Source: Symsagittifera roscoffensis
Lineage: Eukaryota > Xenacoelomorpha > Acoela > Convolutidae
Direction: 5' to 3'
DNA length: 64,000 nucleotides
Assembly (NCBI RefSeq): GCF_963678635.1
Contig: NC_087068.1
Location: 55,212,467 to 55,276,466 of the forward strand
The notes under the pieces are model-generated. The model was not told the DNA's origin and made no database searches. It worked only from the letters and a program-made list of their open reading frames with translations. Below are positions 28,206-40,763 of this stretch, piece by piece (positions within the stretch are counted from its first letter, which is position 1; each line of letters starts with the position of its first letter). The translations under genes and the position numbers were made by a program.

Positions 28206-30980
28206 TTAAATGGAGCACTCCCTAAGTAGGCTCTGTACTTCTTCAACAAAGGTAATCACTGCGAATATTTCCCTTTTCGGTGCACCGTATTTCATTTCAG
28301 TGTCGCTTACGACTTTACTCCCATAGGATATTGGTCGGAGAACAGTCCTTCCGTTCCACAACATATTCGCGCCTGTCTCCTCTTTCGCGTCCAGTATCTT
28401 CTTCAGATATTGGTGGATCTCTCTCACCACTGCTGGAGCATCATCAAAGGCGTCTTGTCCAAATGCACACAGTAGTGTTGACAGACACAACCGAGGTTCC
28501 TTCACACTAAGTTTCCCCCTTCCTCCTTCACGAAATCCGTCTGCCAAACCCATAGGTTGTTCGCTAGGCTCCGCAATAACCAGTGCTCATCACTCACGCC
28601 TGGCCGCATTTTCAAATGCAGGCCAAAGTTGCAAAGTTCAAACCACAATTCCTCATCCAACACGACACGCGTCATGCTCTGATGCTTACATCCTTGGATC
28701 GCGCTCGAGATGTCCGACCATATAACAGGAAGTCCTGATTGGAAGGGGTAGTAAAGTATGGAATCCACTTGTCGGTTTGCTGCAGGTATCATCACGTCAT
28801 ACTGTCTTTACGCCATCAAGAGGACCATAGCGAATACGAACTGCAGGGGTTCGGGCAGTAAGGCATAGCCAGGAGACAGAACGAAGATCACTTTGATCAG
28901 TTTCCTTGCGAAACATTGTCGTATTGATTTCTCGGCCTTCAACATGTCGGAGAGAAGTGTCATTATCTCCTCCCCAATAGCTTCATTTCATTTCAGTGTC
29001 GCTTACTACTTTACTCCCATAGGATATTGGTCGGAGAACAGTCCTACCGTTCCACTCTTTTTCCTGTTGAAGTAAGCCCAATATCGCAACTACTGATGCG
29101 TCTGTGTCTAGCACAAGCATCCCTTTCTCGGTCGACATTCCGAAGACTGGAGCCTTGCAAAGTTCGCGCTTGATGTTCTCAAAGGAGACTTGAGCCTCCT
29201 CAGTCGAGCCGAATTTGTTAACCTTATTTCTCATCAATTGGCACATGGTATATCTTATCAGCATAGCCCTTGTTAAAACATCGGTAGTAATTAGCGGATT
29301 CGAGAAAATTCATCAATTGTTTGTCGGTCTTCAGTGCCTTCAATGTCAGTGCTGCTTCAGGGTCTGGTCTGACTCCACGTTTATCTACAAGACGACCCAG
29401 ATACTTGATTGAGTCTCTCAAGATCTCGCAAATGGAGGGTTTACCTTTCGGGCCGGCCTGTTTCATGCAAGTATAGGTTTCGTCCAGTGTCTCTGTGTGG
29501 TCCTTCAGGTTTGGCGTTGCGATCACCACATCATCAACATAATACATTGTGAGGCTCACCTATTTCTTAGTCATATTCGTGAGTGCCTGGGCCATGAATC
29601 GCTGAAATTTAGCCGTTGCACTGCATTGTCCAAACGGCATCTTTCTCCACTGTAACAGTCTCAGTTCACAAGCAAACCCCGTTTTCTCTCAATTCTGTTT
29701 TCTGAGGGGTAAATGCCAGGTCTCAGAGCCCAAATCCAATGTCGTGAAGAGCTTTGCGTCTCCCGATATGGAGAGGCTCTCATCGATGCGTGGACTCGAG
29801 TATGCGTCCTTTATCGTTACCGCTTTCAAGTAGCGGAAATCACAATAAAGCTTGTTGCTCCCTTTTTTTAGCCATGACTACTACAAAAGACCATGGGGGC
29901 TACGACAGCTCAATCATGTCGTGTTCCATTAACATCTCAAACTCTTTCCTGATTGTTTCTAACTTGTGTGGCGTCACTCTCATAGCTCACTACATGTGAG
30001 TTACCGAACCCTCTTCTGTCTCTATCTAATTTTCTACAAAATTGCAGCAGCCTATGTCAGCCTTGTGCTTCGAAAAAACGTCTGTGTTCCGACTCACCAC
30101 TGCTCTAAGAGAGTCATATTCGATATTTTGACTCTTGGGTGTTCTATCTCAGGTACGACTGGTTTTTTGCCACTATTTCTATTTCTGTTGGTCTCTCAGG
30201 AAGTTTCGGTCAACTATACAGCCCATCTTTTGTCTCTGATTTCATTAAAAATAATTTTTTGAAAGACTTCAATTTATTTATTCTCTTTAAGATGCAATCT
30301 TGGTTGGCATGTAATGGACATTCAGTTACTTTAATTCTCTTCATTTTCTCCCCACTCTGTTACTCTGTGTTTAGAGGCAATGCATAGCCCAGTTTTTTTC
30401 TTCGCTGTTTCGTTACCGTTATTGCCTGTATAATCAACAACCCCATCACACACAGACCGTTCTGAGTGAGTGAGAAGCTTCTTCCTAAAATAGCTGAGCT
30501 CTTACTGTTTGGGTTGGGGACCAGACACACCTCTCTGTTATTACTCAGCTCATTCTGATTTCTCATCCTAAATTTCGCAACTACAGCTTGATTTGATTTT
30601 AACTTAACTTTCCGATCTAGGAAACTTGGCAACTTTACTTGGTTAATCATGATTTTATCAACAGATTTCATTTTCAGACTCTCTGTGTCCTTGATTCGTT
30701 TCAAACCGTGGTTGCGGTCGATTGTAACGTCGAAGTTGCGCACGAAGTCTCGTTCTAGAATGAACTGGTCGGATTCGTTCATGTTTTTGACAACCAGAAA
30801 ACTCATTCAGAGACGCCTTCCTCCTGATGGGATTTCTCCCTGCCACATAAATTGCGCCCTGATTGGTCGCTGCCTGTCTGATATTATTCGGTATCAAATC
30901 CAACCTATCGAAACTGTTGTCAGTCCAGGTGCTTATGGGCATGACCAAGACCCTAAACTTAGCCCTAAACAGACCAGCCC
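28206..30980 (-). pseudogene. F pol with embedded N-like fragment, copy 2
   Basis: Repeat of 23,736-26,510 shifted by 4,470 bases: RNase H piece 28,206-28,359, N-like fragment 28,360-28,986, pol 28,987-30,980 with YVDD at about 29,515-29,548. The same stop codons are present, so duplication followed decay. Confidence 0.85.
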
Positions 30981-31906
30981 TAAGCAGGCAGCAAATTATC
31001 AGGACGAAGAACAGTCGCACGGAGATAGATAAGAAAACGAAGCCTCTTATCGTGGCGACCAGACAAAAAAGGTGTAGCGGAAGAAGATTTGAACAAATGA
31101 AGGTTCAGTGGGACAGCCGAAGCCGATCCGTAATCTCCAGTACCACGAGGTTGAGGGGATAACGACGTTACCTTTGAGGGAAAACGGAATTGGAGGCCCT
31201 TTTCCAATAAACTATTCTATACGGTCTGAGACTCTTAAACTTTTTTTAGCTGCTGTGATGCCGTCAGTAGTTGAATTAACTCCATTTTTATTTGGTATTT
31301 CAGAACATGAGTGATTAGAAGGAAGAAAGGGTCAATCCATCTCAAATAGGTTTAGTATATATAAGTGTCAAAAAAACAGTGAATAGAGGAATCCGAGCCG
31401 TGTTTTTAATAGTAATCACGTTGTCTGGGGATCCGAGACCCAGCTATGTGGTTATATTTGCATGTAACCAAAGCTGATCAAAAGTCTTTTGACTGATGGC
31501 CTAAAATGGTAATTTTTTGCTTAGCCCTAAACAGACCAGAAAACTAACTGGCTAGGTCTAGCTGGTAAAAAACGAGTAGGACTAAGGTTTCTGACACCTG
31601 CTAGTCCTCAATAGCTACTTTTTCTACGCTTCGTCATTGCATAATAATTGTGCGAATGTTAAAATTATCACAATTGGACTAATAAATCATTTTTGCGAAC
31701 GTTTTTTCAAATTTTATGATGTGTTTTTGGTCTATCAATTTGTTCAACTTTTTTTTAAGGCGTTCTTGAAAAAAAAACTTGCACTCTTTTTCGTTTTTGT
31801 TGGACTAGATTGATATCCTTAGTGATTTGAACTTTCAATACGGGCTTTTTTGGTTTTTCATTTCTTACACAAAGTTGTTGGAACTTGTCCTAAACCCATG
31901 ACCTAG

Positions 31907-32675
31907 TTCCTTCACACTAAGTTTCCCCCTTCCTCCTTCACGAAATCCGTCTGCCAAACCCATAGGTTGTTCGCTAGGCTCCGCAATAACCAGTGCTCAT
32001 CACTCACGCCTGGCCGCATTTTCAAATGCAGGCCAAAGTTGCAAAGTTCAAACCACAATTCCTCATCCAACACGACACGCGTCATGCTCTGATGCTTACA
32101 TCCTTGGATCGCGCTCGAGATGTCCGACCATATAACAGGAAGTCCTGATTGGAAGGGGTAGTAAAGTATGGAATCCACTTGTCGGTTTGCTGCAGGTATC
32201 ATCACGTCATACTGTCTTTACGCCATCAAGAGGACCATAGCGAATACGAACTGCAGGGGTTCGGGCAGCAAGGCATAGCCAGGATACAGAACGAAGATCA
32301 CTTTAATCAGTTGCCTTGCGAAACATTGTCGTATTGTTTTCTCGGCCTCCAACATGGCGGAGAAAAGTGTCATGATCTCCTCCCCAATAGCTTCTGAGCT
32401 TAGGATAAATCCGTCGATGAAAGCATTCAGCAGTCCCCTACTCTGTAAGTGACCATTTGATCCGGCTATTATTACCACCTCTAGATCCACAATCACCACT
32501 CTCTGCACACCTTTCGCCATTACCACCGCATGACCCCAGTCTGAATTGGGGGCTGCGAGGAAGATCACATCCCGCCAGAAGAGTGAGCGGGGCGTATACA
32601 GGTAGTTGGACTGTCACGAGGGCTTAGCAAACTGTTCTCTACATGGAGAGAACTTAAGAGAGACCGGAGTGCAAC
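31907..32675 (-). pseudogene. N-like N-terminal and middle part, second array copy
   Basis: Identical to 27,437-28,205 as far as read, with the same internal TAA between the two frames. Confidence 0.6.
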
Positions 32676-35450
32676 TTAAATGGAGCACTCCCTAAGTAGG
32701 CTCTGTACTTCTTCAACAAAGGTAATCACTGCGAATATTTCCCTTTTCGGTGCACCGTATTTCATTTCAGTGTCGCTTACGACTTTACTCCCATAGGATA
32801 TTGGTCGGAGAACAGTCCTTCCGTTCCACAACATATTCGCGCCTGTCTCCTCTTTCGCGTCCAGTATCTTCTTCAGATATTGGTGGATCTCTCTCACCAC
32901 TGCTGGAGCATCATCAAAGGCGTCTTGTCCAAATGCACACAGTAGTGTTGACAGACACAACCGAGGTTCCTTCACACTAAGTTTCCCCCTTCCTCCTTCA
33001 CGAAATCCGTCTGCCAAACCCATAGGTTGTTCGCTAGGCTCCGCAATAACCAGTGCTCATCACTCACGCCTGGCCGCATTTTCAAATGCAGGCCAAAGTT
33101 GCAAAGTTCAAACCACAATTCCTCATCCAACACGACACGCGTCATGCTCTGATGCTTACATCCTTGGATCGCGCTCGAGATGTCCGACCATATAACAGGA
33201 AGTCCTGATTGGAAGGGGTAGTAAAGTATGGAATCCACTTGTCGGTTTGCTGCAGGTATCATCACGTCATACTGTCTTTACGCCATCAAGAGGACCATAG
33301 CGAATACGAACTGCAGGGGTTCGGGCAGTAAGGCATAGCCAGGAGACAGAACGAAGATCACTTTGATCAGTTTCCTTGCGAAACATTGTCGTATTGATTT
33401 CTCGGCCTTCAACATGTCGGAGAGAAGTGTCATTATCTCCTCCCCAATAGCTTCATTTCATTTCAGTGTCGCTTACTACTTTACTCCCATAGGATATTGG
33501 TCGGAGAACAGTCCTACCGTTCCACTCTTTTTCCTGTTGAAGTAAGCCCAATATCGCAACTACTGATGCGTCTGTGTCTAGCACAAGCATCCCTTTCTCG
33601 GTCGACATTCCGAAGACTGGAGCCTTGCAAAGTTCGCGCTTGATGTTCTCAAAGGAGACTTGAGCCTCCTCAGTCGAGCCGAATTTGTTAACCTTATTTC
33701 TCATCAATTGGCACATGGTATATCTTATCAGCATAGCCCTTGTTAAAACATCGGTAGTAATTAGCGGATTCGAGAAAATTCATCAATTGTTTGTCGGTCT
33801 TCAGTGCCTTCAATGTCAGTGCTGCTTCAGGGTCTGGTCTGACTCCACGTTTATCTACAAGACGACCCAGATACTTGATTGAGTCTCTCAAGATCTCGCA
33901 AATGGAGGGTTTACCTTTCGGGCCGGCCTGTTTCATGCAAGTATAGGTTTCGTCCAGTGTCTCTGTGTGGTCCTTCAGGTTTGGCGTTGCGATCACCACA
34001 TCATCAACATAATACATTGTGAGGCTCACCTATTTCTTAGTCATATTCGTGAGTGCCTGGGCCATGAATCGCTGAAATTTAGCCGTTGCACTGCATTGTC
34101 CAAACGGCATCTTTCTCCACTGTAACAGTCTCAGTTCACAAGCAAACCCCGTTTTCTCTCAATTCTGTTTTCTGAGGGGTAAATGCCAGGTCTCAGAGCC
34201 CAAATCCAATGTCGTGAAGAGCTTTGCGTCTCCCGATATGGAGAGGCTCTCATCGATGCGTGGACTCGAGTATGCGTCCTTTATCGTTACCGCTTTCAAG
34301 TAGCGGAAATCACAATAAAGCTTGTTGCTCCCTTTTTTTAGCCATGACTACTACAAAAGACCATGGGGGCTACGACAGCTCAATCATGTCGTGTTCCATT
34401 AACATCTCAAACTCTTTCCTGATTGTTTCTAACTTGTGTGGCGTCACTCTCATAGCTCACTACATGTGAGTTACCGAACCCTCTTCTGTCTCTATCTAAT
34501 TTTCTACAAAATTGCAGCAGCCTATGTCAGCCTTGTGCTTCGAAAAAACGTCTGTGTTCCGACTCACCACTGCTCTAAGAGAGTCATATTCGATATTTTG
34601 ACTCTTGGGTGTTCTATCTCAGGTACGACTGGTTTTTTGCCACTATTTCTATTTCTGTTGGTCTCTCAGGAAGTTTCGGTCAACTATACAGCCCATCTTT
34701 TGTCTCTGATTTCATTAAAAATAATTTTTTGAAAGACTTCAATTTATTTATTCTCTTTAAGATGCAATCTTGGTTGGCATGTAATGGACATTCAGTTACT
34801 TTAATTCTCTTCATTTTCTCCCCACTCTGTTACTCTGTGTTTAGAGGCAATGCATAGCCCAGTTTTTTTCTTCGCTGTTTCGTTACCGTTATTGCCTGTA
34901 TAATCAACAACCCCATCACACACAGACCGTTCTGAGTGAGTGAGAAGCTTCTTCCTAAAATAGCTGAGCTCTTACTGTTTGGGTTGGGGACCAGACACAC
35001 CTCTCTGTTATTACTCAGCTCATTCTGATTTCTCATCCTAAATTTCGCAACTACAGCTTGATTTGATTTTAACTTAACTTTCCGATCTAGGAAACTTGGC
35101 AACTTTACTTGGTTAATCATGATTTTATCAACAGATTTCATTTTCAGACTCTCTGTGTCCTTGATTCGTTTCAAACCGTGGTTGCGGTCGATTGTAACGT
35201 CGAAGTTGCGCACGAAGTCTCGTTCTAGAATGAACTGGTCGGATTCGTTCATGTTTTTGACAACCAGAAAACTCATTCAGAGACGCCTTCCTCCTGATGG
35301 GATTTCTCCCTGCCACATAAATTGCGCCCTGATTGGTCGCTGCCTGTCTGATATTATTCGGTATCAAATCCAACCTATCGAAACTGTTGTCAGTCCAGGT
35401 GCTTATGGGCATGACCAAGACCCTAAACTTAGCCCTAAACAGACCAGCCC
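32676..35450 (-). pseudogene. F pol with embedded N-like fragment, copy 3
   Basis: Repeat of 28,206-30,980 shifted by 4,470 bases: RNase H piece 32,676-32,829, N-like fragment 32,830-33,456, pol 33,457-35,450. It carries the same RT stops. Confidence 0.85.
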
Positions 35451-36137
35451 TAAGCAGGCAGCAAATTATCAGGACGAAGAACAGTCGCACGGAGATAGAT
35501 AAGAAAACGAAGCCTCTTATCGTGGCGACCAGACAAAAAAGGTGTAGCGGAAGAAGATTTGAACAAATGAAGGTTCAGTGGGACAGCCGAAGCCGATCCG
35601 TAATCTCCAGTACCACGAGGTTGAGGGGATAACGACGTTACCTTTGAGGGAAAACGGAATTGGAGGCCCTTTTCCAATAAACTATTCTATACGGTCTGAG
35701 ACTCTTAAACTTTTTTTAGCTGCTGTGATGCCGTCAGTAGTTGAATTAACTCCATTTTTATTTGGTATTTCAGAACATGAGTGATTAGAAGGAAGAAAGG
35801 GTCAATCCATCTCAAATAGGTTTAGTATATATAAGTGTCAAAAAAACAGTGAATAGAGGAATCCGAGCCGTGTTTTTAATAGTAATCACGTTGTCTGGGG
35901 ATCCGAGACCCAGCTATGTGGTTATATTTGCATGTAACCAAAGCTGATCAAAAGTCTTTTGACTGATGGCCTAAAATGGTAATTTTTTGCTTAGCCCTAA
36001 ACAGACCAGAAAACTAACTGGCTAGGTCTAGCTGGTAAAAAACGAGTAGGACTAAGGTTTCTGACACCTGCTAGTCCTCAATAGCTACTTTTTCTACGCT
36101 TCGTCATTGCATAATAATTGTGCGAATGTTAAAATTA

Positions 36138-36980
36138 TCACAATTGGACTAATAAATCATTTTTGCGAACGTTTTTTCAAATTTTATGATGTGTTTTTGG
36201 TCTATCAATTTGTTCAACTTTTTTTTAAGGCGTTCTTGAAAAAAAACTTGCACTCTTTTTCGTTTTTGTTGGACTAGATTGATATCCTTAGTGATTTGAA
36301 CTTTCAATACGGGCTTTTTTGGTTTTTCATTTCTTACACAAAGTTGTTGGAACTTGTCCTAAACCCATGACCTAGTTTTCTTTTTCCTGTATGCTGATTA
36401 TTTGGTTTTGCTTCGATTCGTCTTGGACTAATCTGATTCCGGTTTATGATAGAATGTTTCATCCAATGATATTCGCTTTTTGACCACCTGCAATGGTGTA
36501 TGGGGCAGACTGTATTTGATTCTACCGCAAAGACTAGAAATTCCTTCGTGATGATTTCTTTTCTGCTGTGACACTCCAATTCTCTTGCTGCGTTTTCAGG
36601 TGGTAATTATTCGAATAGTGTCGGTTTGTCATTTGTTCGTAGTTTTGTGCTGTTTTTTGAAAGTATAATGGTCTAAAGTTATAAAGGTATAAAGTATATG
36701 GGTCTGCGATAGAGTATGTTGTCTGTTTTTTTTTCAGTGTCACTGTATGGCCTTTTAGGTAATCTTCGGTATATCTATCTAATCGTGTATGTAATATTTT
36801 TCCGATGCCCTGGGAAATTACTTCTAAGACCGTGAAATTGTCCAGCGGAATGTCTTCCCATCCTTTCGTTGATGTGATTTCTGCGTAGGCTACGGAGTCT
36901 TTTTCTTCTTCTTCGGTTGCTCCTTCCTGCTCGTCTTCTTTACGTTGGCTTCTCTTTGTTTCCTACATATAGTTGACGTT
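36138..36980 (-). pseudogene. Protease region and RT N-terminus of element D
   Basis: Minus strand at 36,170-36,330 reads ITKDINLVQQKRKRVQVFF then KLNKLIDQKHIIKFEKTFAK and, in a shifted frame, SPIVI: the start of a gypsy RT. Upstream (36,376-36,980) is the protease segment, too broken to place its active site. The D RT resumes at 19,105. TCACA occurs at both break points (36,138-36,142 and 19,101-19,105), a possible 5-bp target duplication. Confidence 0.65.
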
Positions 36981-37721
36981 TATCGGCGGCATACTTTTAC
37001 TAAGTGTCCTCTTTTGGAACTTTTAATGCATTTTTTCTTCTGCCGGTCTTGATTATAAATGATTGGACCCAAATTGTCTGACATTTTCGTAGTACGTCTT
37101 GTTTGGACTTCCTTGTTGATGTTGTATATCTCTCATGATGGAATTTCTTCTCAGGAACTGTTGTCGGCTTCTGCCAAACCCCCGACGTCTTTGATTGTTT
37201 TGGTACTCCTTCTGTGCTCCTCTGCCGCCTGGATGTATATACCCCAAAGGCTCCTATATATTTATTGGCGTTACTGTTGACGATCCAAATGGGTTTGTTT
37301 TTCTTATTTTGCTATTCTCAATATCCTTTTCCATTCATATTCATACTCATATGTGTTTCGTGATGATCTTGTTTCTAGTAAAAATTCTTCTTCGATCTTT
37401 TCATTCGTCATGTGGCTCGTGAACATTAATCAAACACACTTATTTTCTCTGTCTCCGAAGACTGCGCGTGATACTAATTCTACGGGGACTGCATGAAATT
37501 GATATAACGACTCAATTTTTCGTTATAATCTTCGTCGGAATGAAAAAATTTTCAAGTGTTCCATCAATAGTTCCTTCGTTGTTGCTTATTGTATATCTAG
37601 TCCCGGTTGTTTTTGTTCGAGTTGCCAGTTTCGCTTCTAATCATCAGAATATAAAGCTACTCCCTTTGGCATCTGCTTCATCACATGGGAAAATGTTGAA
37701 TAGAGCTCCTTTTTCTGTCCA

Positions 37722-37723
37722 CT

Positions 37724-37771
<48 letters not shown>
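37722..37771. repeat. (CT)n microsatellite
   Basis: CT dinucleotide run with one TTT interruption near 37,740. It lies inside D gag and is a likely source of frame slippage. Confidence 0.95.
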
Positions 37772-37774
<3 letters not shown>

Positions 37775-38035
37775 TTTGTTGTGTTAACTTCCCAGGTGAC
37801 CTTTTCTTTGGTTGCTTACATCTCGTTTTTGTTTTTCTGCTTCTTTTTTGCAGATTTGTTTGAGTTCGTATATCAGTTTTTTCGAATATTTGACCGGTGG
37901 TCCAGTTTGGAGTAGGTTTCATTTTTCGTAGTTGCGACGACAACTATTTTACATCATTTCTGCCCATTGGGACCATTCTAGTGGTGGCTCATCTGATGGC
38001 TTTAGGCAAAATGGTGGGACACTCAGCTGATTTTT

Positions 38036-38055
38036 GTATCCTGCTGAAAGTGGCA
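38036..38055 (-). other. Primer-binding site of element D (diverged tRNA-Ser type)
   Basis: Minus strand TGCCACTTTCAGCAGGATAC directly follows the TGACA end of the LTR. It shares TG.C.C...CAGCAGGAT with the sites of A and E and again overlaps the gag ATG. Confidence 0.6.
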
Positions 38056-38282
38056 TGTCATTTCGCTATGTATGAGTAAAAATTGAATCCGTAACGATTG
38101 ACAGACTAACTCAAAAACTTAGAAAACAATGAAAAATTAACTAAACAATAATCTATGCTCTACAATTATGTCTTTGGCCGTGGTGTTCGAGGTCAGTAGA
38201 CCTGCCAGCCAATAACATAGATATATAATTATATGCATCAAAGGATTATGCCAATCCGGCGGTAGGAGAAAAAGGGGTGACA
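38056..38282 (-). mobile_element. 5' LTR of element D
   Basis: Minus strand begins TGTCA and ends TGACA, an inverted terminal pair. It matches the LTR at 13,462-13,717. The primer site follows immediately. Confidence 0.75.
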
Positions 38283-38383
38283 ATTCGTTTCTGGATACCA
38301 AGGGGGGATAATTAAAGAGATCCGATAATTTAAAAACAGCCTTTACTTGGAAGAGTGTGTTCCAACAGTTTATTTCTCAAATA

Positions 38384-38391
38384 ACATTAAC
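38384..38391. repeat. Left 8-bp target-site duplication ACATTAAC
   Basis: Directly precedes a CAGGGGCGGATCTAGG end; the same 8 bases follow the matching inverted end at 46,237-46,244. Confidence 0.65.
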
Positions 38392-38660
38392 CAGGGGCGG
38401 ATCTAGGACTTTCCCGAAGGGGGCGAATTTCCAAAAAATTTTCGAAAATTTTGATCTTTTGTTATGTCGGTCAAATTGATTTTTTGAGCTCACCCAAACC
38501 ACTATGAAGACCGTAATTTGAACACATTTTTGGCATCCCAGACAAGTTTTTGAAAAAAGGCCAAAAAAGAGGCACTTTTAGGCACATTTTGGAAAATTTG
38601 CACCCAAAATTGTGTTTTTTCGCGCGCGCTTCCCATTAAAAAAAATTATAGATTGGCACC

Positions 38661-38909
38661 TGTGATATCCTATTAGGTATCGTGTTTGGAAAACTACTTG
38701 GATATTCAAGAATTTATTATCTTTGCTTGAAAAATTGTTTTCCACATTTGCTTTGTTTATCTACTGAGAGTAGTCCAGCAGTTGTTTCTCTGAGCTCTCA
38801 ACTGTGTACCAATGTCTCTGATCTCATGAATTTCAACACATCTAATACTAAATAGTTATAACTTTAATTAAAATCTTCAGCAAAAAAGAAATAGGAAAAT
38901 TAGGAGGCA
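38661..38909 (-). mobile_element. 3' LTR of element E
   Basis: Matches 43,942-44,177 and 45,526-45,841, including GGTATCGTGTTTGGAAAACTA, CTACTGAGAGTA, CTCTGAGCTCTCA and ACACATCTAATACTAAATA (plus-strand reading). Confidence 0.85.
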
Positions 38910-40680
38910 GTTTGTCTTCTTGATCTTTGTTTGTCATGAGCTTTTTCTAACCCCTGCGTCTTTCAGGCTAGAGTCATCTGATGCACCCAGAGGGGATTCG
39001 AGTTTTCCATCTCGTTCAACGGCTGGCTGGTTTTGTCCCCTAAATTCGTTTGCGACTCTCTGTACTCCCCTCTTGAGTACTTGATCCGCCAGGTTTTCCC
39101 ACTCTGCCGGTGCCATGTTTCTAATCTGAAAGGTGTCCTTACTGTGTCCAGAATGCCCGCGGTAGCTTGTTGAGTCGATGATTCCGGCTTATTGTCTTGT
39201 TTCTTGGTCTTCGATTTCTTCTCCGTTTTTCTTTAGTGCGACCTCCTCCTGTGTTTTCGGTCCAGTTGCCGAGCCTCTTCCCTCTGTGTATGGTTTTGCT
39301 CTCTTAATGGTGAGGTTTAAGCCACTCCCCCCACCACCAATACTGATTCGGCGTCTTTGGAGATATAATTGTTTGGCTTTGTTGAAATCGATCTACCGGA
39401 TTTACAAACTTTGCTAGCTCTGCCCTCGCAGTTCTTCTTCAGAGTCGATTTCCTCCAGATTTTCCGGGAGAGTTGTTTCTCTGCAACTTCTTACGTGGTT
39501 CCGTGGAAGGGCTTTTCCCTGCTACCTGAGTTTGGTCCTGCTCTAGATTTTTGCTTGAGCGATGTCAGATTTTCTGTAGATTGATCCTGCCGACGTTTCT
39601 ACTGTCGATCCTGTTTCCGCTGATATTCTTCCCTTTCACGGTTTTGTGAGCGCTTGTATGCTCTCGCCTAGGTCTTCTTAGCGCAGAATCGTCTTTTTCA
39701 GAGTCTGTGTAATTTCATCTTCTTTATCTTCGATGAATACTTTCTCCCACGAGTAATTTTTCTCCTTCCGGAGCTCCGTGTTTGACTGTCCCGTTGCTTC
39801 CACAATTCTTCGAAAATCGTTTTTCGCTGCGTCTCGACGCTCCTCATTCCAGCGAGCGTTCGTCTCCAGTAGCTCTTTGAGGGCTTTTGCTCGCTGACAA
39901 CCCCGATCTGAGTACACTTGCTGCTTGTACAGTAAGCTGGTGTCTCTGCTGAGCTCCCCGTTTCTTACTATTTTCAAGTTCTCCCTTGATTGATCGATCC
40001 TCCGTTTGAGCTGTGACGCCGCCAATGCCGATCTCTCTATGTTTTGCTTGTCTAAATAGTCATTGTTAGGTATAAACCTGTCAGGTAGGTTCTTAAATCC
40101 ATTTTTCGCTAAAATGTGCCTGGAATGGAGATACTTGATTAGTTTTCTGCTTTTTCCACCATAAGTCCGTCTTGTTTCACTATCTGAGATGTCTCTATTT
40201 TTCCGACTGCCTCGAATTTTTTTCCTCTTCTGTTGTAGTGTTTTTGAGACCTACTCTTCTTCTGATAGTTCATTTGTGTTATTGAATGATTAATTCCACT
40301 TTGGGTCTAGAATGCTTTCTTCCCTCTCTTCGTTTCTCCATTCATGTGGTGTATCCGACCACCAGTCGTATGATTGATTAAATTTTTCTTTTGACATCTC
40401 CTTCCATGAGTAGATTTTCTTCTCTTTTTGATTCGCTAATTTTTGAACTGTTTCAGCCGTTTTATGACACAAATTTATGCTGCGTTGAAATGAAGAAAAA
40501 AATTGTTTGCTTTGTGAGCAGCTCTTTAGCTGTTTGGAGGGTCACGAAAGTTGATTTTTTTTCCGCTCCGGTCGAACTTTGCTTGTTTTTGACCGTTTTG
40601 GATGCCATAGTAACCATTAAACGGTGACTTACTTGCTACAATCCTTCTAGAATATCTTGAAAAATTTTGTTCCGGTTGAG
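38910..40680 (-). pseudogene. Charged, helical 3' region of element E
   Basis: Minus-strand open pieces at 39,678-40,025, 40,290-40,472 and 38,934-39,116 are rich in Lys, Glu and Arg (KNDFRRIVEATGQSNTELRK; AETVQKLANQKEKKIY) and look coiled-coil. They follow RNase H, where D and A have the long linker, so the simplest reading is linker plus tail with integrase deleted. No membrane segment or envelope motif is seen. Confidence 0.4.
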
Positions 40681-40763
40681 CGACTCAGTGTTTTCCAGCC
40701 TACTGTTCATGCAGTCTAAAGCTTTGTAAAAAGAGTTAATTGTTTTTACCACAAACTTTTCAC

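Larger units (their letters stand above)
23321..36375 (-). repeat. 4,470-bp tandem array, about 2.9 near-identical copies
   Basis: Units are 23,321-27,436 (truncated at the left), 27,437-31,906 and 31,907-36,375. All reading frames repeat at an offset of exactly 4,470. The only difference I noticed is one A fewer in the run at 36,239-36,246. Each unit holds N-like and RNase H fragments, F pol, a non-coding leader and 0.2-0.4 kb of element D. The unit junction (27,437; 31,907) joins element D CCATGACCTAGTT to the N-like CCTTCACACTAAG. This is either a very recent tandem duplication or an assembly expansion. Confidence 0.95.
36980..38056 (-). pseudogene. gag of element D, frameshifted, with a CT/GA microsatellite
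   Basis: It begins MPLSAGYKNQ at 38,056, parallel to MAQPAG of A and E, then PPLEWSQWAEM (38,000-37,955), matching DPPWQFGMSLEQF of E. A (CT)n run at 37,722-37,771 makes an Arg/Glu repeat on the minus strand. Near 37,000-37,050 a Cys/His remnant (CIKSSKRGHLVKVC) is a damaged zinc knuckle after an Arg/Gln-rich stretch. Several frame changes and stops are present. Confidence 0.7.
13462..38282 (-). mobile_element. Ty3/gypsy LTR retrotransposon D, split by about 17 kb of inserted DNA
   Basis: Two related LTRs in the same orientation, 38,056-38,282 (5') and 13,462-13,717 (3'), bound minus-strand gag and pol pieces that read as one interrupted element: gag at 36.9-38.06 kb, protease and RT N-terminus at 36.14-36.9 kb, then RT/RNase H at 18.5-19.1 kb and integrase at 16.95-17.56 kb. 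The RT sequence stops at SPIVI near 36,140 and resumes at the next expected position near 19,100, so everything from 19,106 to 36,137 is an insertion. All frames are broken. No target-site duplication is visible at the LTR ends. Confidence 0.8.

Noticed and set aside
37468-37863. 131-codon plus-strand hydrophobic frame
   Set aside because: Antisense of D gag including the CT microsatellite; Leu/Ser runs come from the repeat.
38910-40680. Envelope gene of element E
   Set aside because: No signal peptide, Cys pattern, fusion peptide or membrane span; charged coiled-coil composition fits a linker or tail.
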